The translations under genes were made by a program, and so were the position numbers. Shown piece by piece: positions 55,551 through 64,000 of a stretch of DNA of 64,000 nucleotides (position 1 is the first letter of the stretch; each line of letters starts with the position of its first letter). Origin of the DNA: Plebeiibacterium sediminum (GTDB taxonomy: Bacteria; Bacteroidota; Bacteroidia; Bacteroidales; Marinilabiliaceae); assembly GCF_026013605.1 (NCBI RefSeq), contig NZ_JAPDPJ010000006.1:86869-150868 (forward strand). The letters run 5' to 3'. Under the pieces are notes generated by a model that was not told where the DNA came from, searched no databases, and saw only the letters and a list, made by a program, of their open reading frames with translations.

Positions 55551-57332
55551 TTATTCCCAACCTCTGTTTTGTATAAGATTATCATACTTAAGTATTTCAC
55601 TGTATGGAATAGGTCCATAAGTCATATAATCACTATATGTACGAGCCTCAACATCAAACACTTCACCAGTACTTGCATCATAACCTTTTGCTGTTTCTGT
55701 AAGATCAGCTGCCCATCTGCGTAAGTCCCAAAAACGAAATCCTTCAAAACAAAGCTCAAGTCTTCTTTCATTACGTATTAAGGTTCTCATTTCATCTTGA
55801 TTACCTTTAATAGACTCCAGATAAGCATCTCCATTTCCAGCTCCAACACCAGCTCTTGCACGAATTGCTTTAATGATATCATATGCAGAATAGTCTGCAC
55901 CAGGAGCTGCACCCATAGGGCCATAGGCTTCATTGGCCGCCTCTGCATAATTCAAGAACAATTCAGTATATCTGATACGAGGCTTAAAGTTTTTCTTACC
56001 CTGCCATTTATCATTTTCGTTACTCGCTGTCGACTGAGTATCATAGAGTACATCTTCTCTCAATCGTTTCTTCATATAATAACCAGTTCGGGTTGATGTT
56101 TCTAAAGCATTAATCCCATCTTCAGTGCCTGAGGCACTTCCTGTTGATATAGTAGTTGATCCTATTTGCCCACCATTAAATAAAATATACTGAGCTAATC
56201 GTGGATCTCTGTTTGCAAATGGATCTTCACTAGAATAGTCACTAGACAATGTTATCGGATAACCATTTACATCCGGAAAAGCATCTACCAGATTTTGAGT
56301 TGGATTCATTCTTCCATTACCATGCATAGAAGGAGGAAAATTATCACGCTCTTCACCAAATGCATTTGTAGAATAGTTTTCCCTCCAAAGAATCTCTGCA
56401 AAATTATTGCCATTAGCTAAGGCATCAATAGCTCCAGTATTTTTATAGTAAATATCACCATCTTCATCAAAACCAGATAGACCGCCAATAATATTAAGTG
56501 CATTACTTGAATATACTGCTGCATCTGCCCAGGTTGTTGTATTTGTTCCTCCCTGAAAAGCAGGACTTGCTGCCAAAAGTGTAACTTTTGAACGATAAGC
56601 CATAACAATCTGTCCATCAACCAACTGCTTTGCAAAATCACCCATCACTCGGTTATATGTACTTGATAAAGTAACCATATCTTTATATTTATCAGGAACT
56701 TCACTTAAATCTCCAACGCTATTATAATTTGTTGGCAAATTAAGAAGGGCTTTATCAAAGTCACTTAATATTTGATCTACACATTGTTGAAAAGTTGCTC
56801 GTGGTACATTAAAATCGGCATGTGCATCCTGAAACTCCGTTAAAATAGGAACACCCAACAATTCACCATTAGTTCCGTACCCAGCGTGGTTTCTTAAAAG
56901 GTAGTATAAAAATATACCCCTTAAACCATAAGCTTCACCTTTCAAACGCATATTAAAAAGTTCTGCAGCTTCTGGATCAGTAGTCCATTGAATATCATCA
57001 CATTTTTCTAAAAATGTGTTAATATATTGAATAGATCCATAACCTTCAACCCACATATCAACAGGATTACTTGATGCCGACCATGATCCGGTATTCATTT
57101 TAACCCATGAACTACCTCTGTCATTAGACACTGCATCATCAGTTGCCCAGGAACTTCTTCTATACATATTTGGTAAATAACGATATGATTGAGTTAATAC
57201 ACCCTGTGCAAAAACAGGATCATCATACATCAAATCAAGATCCTTTAAATTCTCTATTGCAGGGTCAAACAAATCTTCGCAGCTTGACAAAACAACTAAA
57301 CTGATCAAAAGGAATAAAATATGTCTTTTCAT
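55551..57332 (-). CDS. SusD-like lipoprotein of the second transporter pair (XusD-like)
   Basis: A 593-residue RagB/SusD protein. Signal peptide with lipobox LSSC (Cys 18 from ATG 57332; another in-frame ATG is at 57338). SusD features: GVLTQSYRYLPNMYRR with the early helix, AEAYGLRGIFLYYLLRN-like helix (landmark YGLRGIFLYYLLR), RYTELFLNYAEAANEAYGP and the C-terminal ERRLELCFEGFRFWDLRRW. It pairs with the SusC-like gene 25 bp upstream. It is the fourth gene of the visible locus. Confidence 0.93.
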   Translation of the reverse strand: MKRHILFLLISLVVLSSCEDLFDPAIENLKDLDLMYDDPVFAQGVLTQSYRYLPNMYRRSSWATDDAVSNDRGSSWVKMNTGSWSASSNPVDMWVEGYGSIQYINTFLEKCDDIQWTTDPEAAELFNMRLKGEAYGLRGIFLYYLLRNHAGYGTNGELLGVPILTEFQDAHADFNVPRATFQQCVDQILSDFDKALLNLPTNYNSVGDLSEVPDKYKDMVTLSSTYNRVMGDFAKQLVDGQIVMAYRSKVTLLAASPAFQGGTNTTTWADAAVYSSNALNIIGGLSGFDEDGDIYYKNTGAIDALANGNNFAEILWRENYSTNAFGEERDNFPPSMHGNGRMNPTQNLVDAFPDVNGYPITLSSDYSSEDPFANRDPRLAQYILFNGGQIGSTTISTGSASGTEDGINALETSTRTGYYMKKRLREDVLYDTQSTASNENDKWQGKKNFKPRIRYTELFLNYAEAANEAYGPMGAAPGADYSAYDIIKAIRARAGVGAGNGDAYLESIKGNQDEMRTLIRNERRLELCFEGFRFWDLRRWAADLTETAKGYDASTGEVFDVEARTYSDYMTYGPIPYSEILKYDNLIQNRGWE

Positions 57333-57356
57333 TGTCATACTTTTTAAAATTTTTAA

Positions 57357-60230
57357 TTAGAAAGTAGCCTTTACTCCTAGATTATAAAACCTACAGTAAG
57401 GAGCGCCTCCAACATTCATTTCCATCATTTTACGTTCTTTTGATAATGTCAATAGATTTTGTCCATTAACATATAAACTCAATTGACTTAGCAATGAGTT
57501 CTCATTAAACATTGATTTTGGAAAATCGTAAGTCACCTGAACACTTCTTAAATCAAAACGATTGTTATCATACTTCCAGAATGTTGAGTTTCGATAATTA
57601 TTAGTATTCGATGTAGCACTTAATCGTGGATATGTTGCCGTTGCAGCTGTTTGAGGAGTCCATCTTCCAAGTACTTCTTCTGAATATTTACGGTTTCCAT
57701 AAACCCAGTAATAACTTGAATTTTTAAATCCTATGGCTCCAGATTGTCCTTGACCTAATGCAAATAATGTCCAATTTTTATACTTCAATGTAAGATTTAA
57801 ACCATAAGTAAATGGCGAAGCTCCTGAACCACTTTTCCCTAACTTTTTTTGATCTCGTGAATCAATAATTCCATCATTATTAAGGTCACTATACTTTAAA
57901 TCTCCTGGAGCAACACTACCTAAACTATAAGTATTGGCATGGCTGGCAATATCCTCTTCACTAGTATAAAACCCTTCACAAACATATCCCCAAGAAGCAT
58001 CTAAAGGTTTACCTGCTCTATACTGATAATCATCCTCATATACCTCATCTCTTACCGTTGCTTCTGAATTATAAATCATTCCAACAAAACCTAGTTTATA
58101 CTCCAATTCGCCAACTTTATTACTATATGATGCAGAAAAGTCAATACCTGTTCTTTTATCCTGATTAAAATTAATATATGGAAGATAACTGAAGTCAATA
58201 ACCTCTTGCCCTTGCGAATTCCACGTAGTGCGCTCATAATATGTAGGATAAACCGTATTTTCACCCCTACTTAGCAGGCCATCTGTCTCCTGATCGAAGT
58301 AATTCATTTCAAGAGCCACTTTATTATCAAACATCGCAGCTTCAAATCCCACTCTCAGTTCTTTACGCGTAATAAAGTCTAAATCCATGTTAGTACCTCT
58401 TCTGGATCTGGTTGCTTTTCCACCTCCTGCACCATCTTGCCAGTTTACCCATGTATCGTCATTATAATACCCTTGGTACATATAATATTCAGCAATATCA
58501 ATATCCTGATTTAGCTTACCGTAAGAGGCATTTAACTTTAGATGATCAAGAAAAGAAACATCTTGCAAGAAGTTCTCCTCACTTAAGGTCCAACCCAAAC
58601 TAACTGTTGGAGAAAAAGCTCTTCGATTACCTTCAGGTAATTGTGCAGAATGTAATATTGCCCCTGAAAAATCCACATAATACTTGTGCGCATAATTATA
58701 GGCTAATTGTAAACCAAGATTTGCATTACTAACCCTATGGTAATCACTTCCATCATGTCCTTCATCAACAGACTGACCATATTGAAATCCCCATGCAATC
58801 AAATTACCACTAAAATTATTTACCTTATTAAAAGATCTTTCATAATTTAATTGAGAATAAAAAGTAATAGTTTGTTTGTATTTGGAATCTCCAACATACT
58901 CATTTGTTGCATTACCATCGTCACCATATTTATTCAATCCAATAATCATATCCTGACCATTCATATTTGACCAAACAGGATTATAAGTTGCATAAGGAAG
59001 TTTATATGCTTCAGAATAGTAATTGTTATAATCAATGGCAAATGCATTAGAAAAAGAAAGCCCCTCTGTAATACCACTTAAATCAGCAGTAGCACTTACC
59101 TTAAACTGAAACACACGAGTTTTATAACGAATATACCCCGCAGCCAACATATCTGCAAACGCATTGGTTTGAACAGCATTGTTTCCTCCTAATAAATAAT
59201 CACCATCAATCAGGTTATTACTATTGTAAACAATGCTCTGCAATTCTTCGTTATTAGGGTCGAGCATACTTACTGGAATTAATCGAGTATACCAATTTGG
59301 GCGCATTTCTGAACTTTCTTTCCAAAAATCACCACGACCTGTATATTCATTGTTAAAACGTACAGCAGCACTAGTTGAAGCGGTTAACCAATTTGTCAAT
59401 TCCATATCCAAATTACCCCTAACACGCAAATTAAGGTCATTATTTTTACTTTGCTCACCATAATTCATCAGGTCGTTGTTATAGCTCACTCCAAAATTAG
59501 TGTAATACTGAGTTCTATCATCACCTCCAGATATTTCAACAGTTGCATCTGTTTTATAAAAAACTTTTCTTAAATAATCAGATGAGTAATAATCAAGATC
59601 CGGGTATTTATAAGGATTAGCTCCCTCTGCAGTATTATAGATTGTCTCATCGCTATATCTATGCGCTTCTCCATCATTGTCCTGTGCTTCATTATACAAA
59701 GTCATATAACCAACTGCATCTAAATACTTAGGATAACTCTTAGGTACATACATACCCCCATTAGCCCTTACTTCAATTGATAAAGGTTTAACTTCACCTC
59801 TTTTAGTTGTAATGAGCACAGCTCCCTTTGCAGCCTTGCTTCCATATAGTACCACAGCACTAGCACCTTTCAGTACTGTAACCGTTTCTATTTCTGTCAC
59901 ATCAATATCAGCAGCACTTCTTGGTATACCATCGATCAGAACTAGAGGATTTTGTCCCCAAATACTACCTGTATATCCACCAACAAAACTACTAATAACA
60001 TCGAGCGTGTTGGTTTGATAGTTCTTTTCCAATAAATTAGAAACATTAACACTTGAAACTCCTCCAAGAAGATCTCTCTTAGCCATAGTTCCAAATGCCA
60101 CATTAACAATACTATCCTGATCGTTAAGTGTTTGAATACTATCTGGTTTTTCCTGAGCCTGCACTTCAGCCACTGCTATACTTAACATGACCAATAAAGC
60201 AGAACAGGTATTTATAAATAATTTCTTCAT
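57357..60230 (-). CDS. SusC-like transporter without N-terminal extension (XusC-like)
   Basis: A 957-residue TonB-dependent transporter of the SusC family. After the signal peptide (MKKLFINTCSALLVMLS, cut near VQAQ) the plug begins almost at once: there is no carboxypeptidase-regulatory-like domain, unlike SusC of the starch locus. Plug motifs are PLVLIDGIPRS and VLKGASAVVLYGSKAAKGAVLITTKRG in shortened form (landmarks LVLIDGIP, ASAVVLYGSKA). The barrel ends in LGVKATF. ATG 60230 is the likely start; the frame is open to 60278 but that overlaps the gap to susD. The loss of the extension is typical of the second SusC in xylan-type loci, as I recall it. Confidence 0.92.
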   Translation of the reverse strand: MKKLFINTCSALLVMLSIAVAEVQAQEKPDSIQTLNDQDSIVNVAFGTMAKRDLLGGVSSVNVSNLLEKNYQTNTLDVISSFVGGYTGSIWGQNPLVLIDGIPRSAADIDVTEIETVTVLKGASAVVLYGSKAAKGAVLITTKRGEVKPLSIEVRANGGMYVPKSYPKYLDAVGYMTLYNEAQDNDGEAHRYSDETIYNTAEGANPYKYPDLDYYSSDYLRKVFYKTDATVEISGGDDRTQYYTNFGVSYNNDLMNYGEQSKNNDLNLRVRGNLDMELTNWLTASTSAAVRFNNEYTGRGDFWKESSEMRPNWYTRLIPVSMLDPNNEELQSIVYNSNNLIDGDYLLGGNNAVQTNAFADMLAAGYIRYKTRVFQFKVSATADLSGITEGLSFSNAFAIDYNNYYSEAYKLPYATYNPVWSNMNGQDMIIGLNKYGDDGNATNEYVGDSKYKQTITFYSQLNYERSFNKVNNFSGNLIAWGFQYGQSVDEGHDGSDYHRVSNANLGLQLAYNYAHKYYVDFSGAILHSAQLPEGNRRAFSPTVSLGWTLSEENFLQDVSFLDHLKLNASYGKLNQDIDIAEYYMYQGYYNDDTWVNWQDGAGGGKATRSRRGTNMDLDFITRKELRVGFEAAMFDNKVALEMNYFDQETDGLLSRGENTVYPTYYERTTWNSQGQEVIDFSYLPYINFNQDKRTGIDFSASYSNKVGELEYKLGFVGMIYNSEATVRDEVYEDDYQYRAGKPLDASWGYVCEGFYTSEEDIASHANTYSLGSVAPGDLKYSDLNNDGIIDSRDQKKLGKSGSGASPFTYGLNLTLKYKNWTLFALGQGQSGAIGFKNSSYYWVYGNRKYSEEVLGRWTPQTAATATYPRLSATSNTNNYRNSTFWKYDNNRFDLRSVQVTYDFPKSMFNENSLLSQLSLYVNGQNLLTLSKERKMMEMNVGGAPYCRFYNLGVKATF

Positions 60231-60286
60231 TTCATTGCAAATTAAAGTTTGATAAATCAATAAAAACTTTATCATCATTAATCAAA

Positions 60287-62215
60287 TTACCATCCCGGGT
60301 TTTGTCCAAACTCTTTGTAAATAGTAACATCCTCATTTACAAAAGGAAACCAATAATGCTTAGCCGTGAATTGTCTTTCAAAAATAACATTCATACTTAA
60401 ATTCAATACTTTGGCATCTTTGTAATTCTCAGCTAAGGCTGCACCTGTTAAACCTTCAGGATCTCTTTCAAATTCCAGACTACACTTTAAATTATAAGGA
60501 CTCTTATCCAATAATTTCCATCTACGTAAATCGGCAAAACGATGTCCTTCAAAAGCCAACTCTACAGCACGCTCTCTTCGAACTTCACTCATAAAACCAT
60601 CTAAAGATGATGTAAACTTACTTGCAACACGACCAACTCCTGCTCTATCACGTATAACATTAATTGCATCCACTGCGGTTTTAGAATAGGTACCGGCACT
60701 TTGATTTACTCCATAACCTACTGCAGTAGCTTCTGCGTACATTAAATATACATCAGCCAATCGCATTAACGATAGAACCACGCAGTTATTAGTCATTGTT
60801 AAACTTTCAGTATTTTTCTCAGCTAATCGAGGTCTCCACTTTGTTAATGCAAGTCCGGTAAGATTTGATCGTCCTGGATTTGATGGTATATTTCTCGCAT
60901 GACCTTCGCTATACAAACTAGCAAATTGAATACCTTCATCAAGCGATTCAGATGCACTACATCTTTCTCCATCAATTACATAATCATTATAAAATCTAGG
61001 ATCTCTGTCTTTCCATGGGTATTCAGAAGAATATCCAGATTCTGCATCACTCAGGGTAACATCCCTGCTTTCATTAATTGGTAATCCGTTTGCCATTCCA
61101 TAATTATCAAAAGCATAGTTAGCTGTAGGGCTAATATAATATCCCCCTTGACTTAGGTCTTTTGATATATAATCATTGATTTGATTCCACCTGAAACGTG
61201 TTGCAGCATTAGTTGCATTTTCCCAAAAAATAGTTTCCTGAATATTACCATTTGAACTAAATCCAGGAATTTTTCCTCTACTATTTTGAGTGTAAAACAG
61301 ATTTGAATATTCACTAAATGGAACTAATCCATATCTGCCTGTTGATTCAGATAAAGACAATGCTTGACCTAAGACATCGGCAGCCTCCTGACAATATTGT
61401 TCATTATAAGTTGCAGAACCTCCTGAAGCTTCATTCATTAAAGGACTACCTGCAAAAAGCAAATTTTTACCCAAATAAGCCAAAGCCATAATTTTATTTG
61501 CCCTCTGCATATTATTCCCTTTTGTAAAGGTTCCTGCTTCTGTATCATCCCAATCAACGGGTAGCAATTCAGCAGCTTTCCTAAGGTCTTCACTTACCTT
61601 ATCAGCAGTTTCCTGATAAGTTAATCTAGGAATACGTATTGGTACATCAGAAGGTAAAACCTGATCAATATAAGGTAATCCTCCCCAATATTTCATCAAC
61701 TCCAAATGAAACCAACCTCTAAAGAAATAAAGTTGACCGGCAATCAAATCCTTCTCCTCCTGAGTTGCATCTGTTAAAAGATCTAAGTTTTCGATACCGA
61801 TATTTGTTTTTCGGATACCATACCAGCAAAATGACCACAAATAACCTTTGTCTTGATTATTCGTTGATTTTACTTTATTAACAACGTCATCAGTTTTTTT
61901 GAAACCAGAATAAAATTCACCTGACCATCCCCAATAATTACCACGATCAATCATATTTGCCAAAGCAGTAGTAGCCGATTGATCCCAATAAACTTCTTCA
62001 CCAAGATTAAATGAATTGTGCCAGGAATAAGCAGTATATACAGGAATACAAGCATATAACTCTTCAGTAAATCCTTGAAAATTCCTAAAATTTTCAAAAG
62101 GTTCAGTCGGATCAATATCACTTTCCGGTGATTTATCCAAATAATCCTCGCAGGACACGATCCCCAATATGCCTAATAAGAATAGAGCATAAAAAGATAT
62201 TTTTAAATATTTCAT
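60287..62215 (-). CDS. SusD-like lipoprotein of the first transporter pair (XusB-like)
   Basis: A 642-residue RagB/SusD protein, long for the family. MKYLKISFYALFLLGILGIVSC is a lipoprotein signal (landmark lipobox GIVSC); three close in-frame ATG codons at 62227, 62218 and 62215 make the exact start uncertain. Features: FRNFQGFTEELYACIPVY, GQLYFFRGWFHLELMKYWGGLP-type helix (landmark YFFRGWFHLELMKYW), MRLADVYLMYAEA and the C-terminal ERAVELAFEGHRFADLRRW. Its partner SusC lies 11 bp upstream and is cut by an insertion, so this lipoprotein may have lost its transporter, unless it is expressed from a promoter in the insertion. Confidence 0.93.
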   Translation of the reverse strand: MKYLKISFYALFLLGILGIVSCEDYLDKSPESDIDPTEPFENFRNFQGFTEELYACIPVYTAYSWHNSFNLGEEVYWDQSATTALANMIDRGNYWGWSGEFYSGFKKTDDVVNKVKSTNNQDKGYLWSFCWYGIRKTNIGIENLDLLTDATQEEKDLIAGQLYFFRGWFHLELMKYWGGLPYIDQVLPSDVPIRIPRLTYQETADKVSEDLRKAAELLPVDWDDTEAGTFTKGNNMQRANKIMALAYLGKNLLFAGSPLMNEASGGSATYNEQYCQEAADVLGQALSLSESTGRYGLVPFSEYSNLFYTQNSRGKIPGFSSNGNIQETIFWENATNAATRFRWNQINDYISKDLSQGGYYISPTANYAFDNYGMANGLPINESRDVTLSDAESGYSSEYPWKDRDPRFYNDYVIDGERCSASESLDEGIQFASLYSEGHARNIPSNPGRSNLTGLALTKWRPRLAEKNTESLTMTNNCVVLSLMRLADVYLMYAEATAVGYGVNQSAGTYSKTAVDAINVIRDRAGVGRVASKFTSSLDGFMSEVRRERAVELAFEGHRFADLRRWKLLDKSPYNLKCSLEFERDPEGLTGAALAENYKDAKVLNLSMNVIFERQFTAKHYWFPFVNEDVTIYKEFGQNPGW

Positions 62216-62238
62216 CATCAAATTCATTGTAATAGTAA

Positions 62239-63922
62239 TTAGAAAGTTATATCAACACCGAATGTAACACGACTCATTGTTGGATAAGCTCCATTTCTTG
62301 AATTTTGACCAGATGTATTACTTTCCCTATCATCTGGCATATCAGTCCATAAAAATAAATTGTTACCACTAACATATAACTTACATGAATTCATACCAAC
62401 TAACTTAGTCCATCCCTTCTTAAATGTATATCCAAGTTCAGCCGTTTTTAAACGAACGTATGAACCATCATACCAATATCTTGTTCCTCTTGCATCACTA
62501 GCTTTGTTCGCAATCCATCTTGGTAAAGGCACATCACCACCTTCATCAACAGTCCAATAGGTTCCCTCATCATAGGCAATATCTTTTGTTTCATAAAAAG
62601 TTGGGAAATTTACTTCTCTGGTTACATTAGATACACCATAAAACTGCATTGAGAAGTTCAGGCCCTTCCAATCAACCCCAAGAGTTGCACTATAGGTATT
62701 TTGAGGAATGCCAGAAAATCCATAAGGAGCTCTATCATCCTGATCAATCAACCCATCCCCATTAAAGTCAATAATATTGTAGTCTCCTGCCAATTTACGG
62801 GCATTTTCCTCTTGACGTACAGTACTTCCTAGTACATCATCCCAGCTTGATAAAAATCCTGAATCAATATATGATCTGACTTGATTAATAGTATAACCTT
62901 CGCTTTTTTGATACTCTGGAGTAAACTCTGTATCATCAGCAAATTCTACTTTATTGGTAGCATGTGTCATGTTTACATTGGCCCAAAGTCTCAATTCCCT
63001 GATTTGTTTACTTAGTCTAACCTCAAATTCATAACCTGAAGCTTTAACTTCACCAAAGTTACCATCTGATGGTTTACCCCCAAAGAATGAAGGAATAGCT
63101 CTGTTACCTCCAGATAGCAGAATATTCGATCTATAATCGTTAAAATAATCAAATGACCCTGCAATTAGTCCACCTAAAAAAGCATAATCCACACCAATAT
63201 TTCTTTTTTCAACAGTTTCCCATGAAATATTTGGGTTTCCTACTCGTGAATTTGTAAAATAAGTATAAATCGATTCTGTATTAGAATAAGAGCCTAAGAA
63301 AGCGTGATTACCATAAACCCATTGATCAGCGTATAAAAATCTACCGCCGATAGCATCATCACCAATTCGTCCCCATGAACCACGAATTTTAAACATATCA
63401 ATAAAACTCATAGTTTTCATAAAAGATTCTTCTGATAACATCCATCCTGCAGAAAGCGAAGGAAAAAAATCAAATCGATAACCTGGACCAAACTTTTCAG
63501 AACCATTATATGCTCCGTTAGCCTCAAACATATATTTCTTATTGTAATCATATGTCAAACGAAAAACCCAGTCTTCGCGATAACGTGCAAATTCATTACC
63601 TCTTGCATTTTTTTCGCGACTAAACAATCCCAATGCAGTTACATTATGTACTCCAAATGAGTGAGCATAGTTTAATTTTGCAGAATAATACTGTTTTCTG
63701 TATGTTCTACCAGTATCCACTTTTCCACTCTTTGTAGTCCAAAGAACCTGATCAACAAAGTCAAACTGAGTTCCTGAATTTATTGGTTGTTCAAAAATCA
63801 CTTCACCTGTTTCAGGGCTTATTCGCATACGCTGAACTTTGTTATAATGTTCATCTTCGATTCCTCTGTCATCCTCTAAAAAAGTATTATCGTTAGAGTA
63901 AGTAATTGGATATTCTTGATCA
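62239..63922 (-). pseudogene. SusC-like transporter, 5' part cut off by an insertion (XusA-like)
   Basis: The frame encodes the last about 560 residues of a SusC barrel (strands such as YSAKLNYAHSFGVHNVTALG in shortened form, landmarks FFPSLSAGWMLSEESF and MSRVTFGVDITF at the end). It stays open from the first ATG (63826) through typical SusC sequence, read DQEYPITYSNDN at its upstream end, up to 63922. From 63923 the DNA changes to GC-richer sequence unrelated to SusC and the frame hits a stop at 63949-63951. Signal peptide, N-terminal domain and plug are therefore missing here; they should lie on the far side of the insertion, outside the window. Gene order makes this the first transporter of the locus. 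Confidence 0.85.
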
Positions 63923-64000
63923 TGTTGACCCCCTTTCCCGAAGCCGGTTCATGTGATGTTTTCCGCATGACATTCCGGCGGATGTTGACCCCTTTAAGTA
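63923..64000. mobile_element. end of an insertion sequence, probably IS21-like (continues past the window)
   Basis: Starting with TG at 63923, the words TGTTGACCCCCTTT (63923) and TGTTGACCCCTTT (63983) are direct repeats 60 bp apart. The 78 bp have about 50% G+C against about a third in the surroundings and cut the susC frame. TG at the tip and repeated subterminal motifs are the hallmark of IS21-family ends, whose transposase binds several such repeats; the istA/istB genes would lie beyond the edge. The family assignment is tentative. Confidence 0.6.

Noticed and set aside
63923..64000. Sequencing adapter or vector at the window edge
   Set aside because: The piece contains an internal direct repeat at 60 bp and begins with TG, as expected for an insertion-sequence end; still, read mapping is needed to exclude a chimeric join.

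Overview
The window is AT-rich DNA from a Bacteroidota bacterium, most likely a marine member of the Marinilabiliales/Marinifilaceae type; that placement is an inference from gene content, not a computed phylogeny. The supporting signs are two SusC/SusD-type glycan-uptake loci, a SusR-type regulator, a one-protein hybrid two-component regulator (HTCS), Bacteroidota-type promoters (-7 element TAnnTTTG with an upstream TTG/TTTG), a trihaem-free sdhCAB set, a fused ResB-CcsA cytochrome c maturation protein and many lipoproteins.

Layout. 1-2600: the tail of a glycosyltransferase-28-like gene, a hypothetical membrane protein, a CPBP protease and a conserved hypothetical. 2800-15100 (minus): a starch/alpha-glucan utilisation locus read susR - (807-bp leader region) - susC - susD - susE-like - GH13 - GH31. 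15200-18700 (minus): sdhC-sdhA-sdhB. 19170-23850: frr, a membrane hybrid histidine kinase, a radical SAM/SPASM protein and an OmpA-like coiled-coil lipoprotein. 23990-28320: dxs followed 9 bp later by a TonB-dependent receptor. 28320-30580: a tandem duplication with an exact 1233-bp period, each unit holding a promoter array, a gene for a secreted two-domain protein and a terminator. 30570-38580: a large soluble PAS/GAF hybrid kinase, ccsBA and an outer-membrane barrel protein. 38850-45440: small membrane protein, DUF4268 protein, ppc, glnS, folB, tRNA-Cys and ywbE. 45450-47370: an MFS transporter and MarC. 47460-64000 (minus): a second glycan locus with a xylan-type (xusABCDE-like) order: susC - susD - susC - susD - XusE-like lipoprotein - GH10-like lipoprotein, then the HTCS regulator.

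How it fits together. In the first locus SusC/SusD/SusE would capture malto-oligosaccharides, GH13 would cut alpha-glucan and GH31 would release glucose, under control of the membrane regulator SusR. In the second locus the order resembles known xylan loci, but two things are unusual. The GH10-like protein has lost both catalytic glutamates and the other active-site motifs, so it is probably a surface glycan-binding protein. The first susC is cut off 5' by foreign, GC-richer DNA that starts with TG and carries a 60-bp-spaced repeat TGTTGACCCC, which looks like the end of an IS21-type insertion sequence running out of the window.

The signals that most deserve a second look are the degenerate GH10 protein, the insertion in susC, the 1233-bp duplication with a six-site TGTTAA array in strictly conserved spacing upstream of each copy, a repeated leader element in the starch locus, and hairpins in the intercistronic gaps of both glycan loci. 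I saw no CRISPR array, no prophage and no restriction or toxin-antitoxin system.
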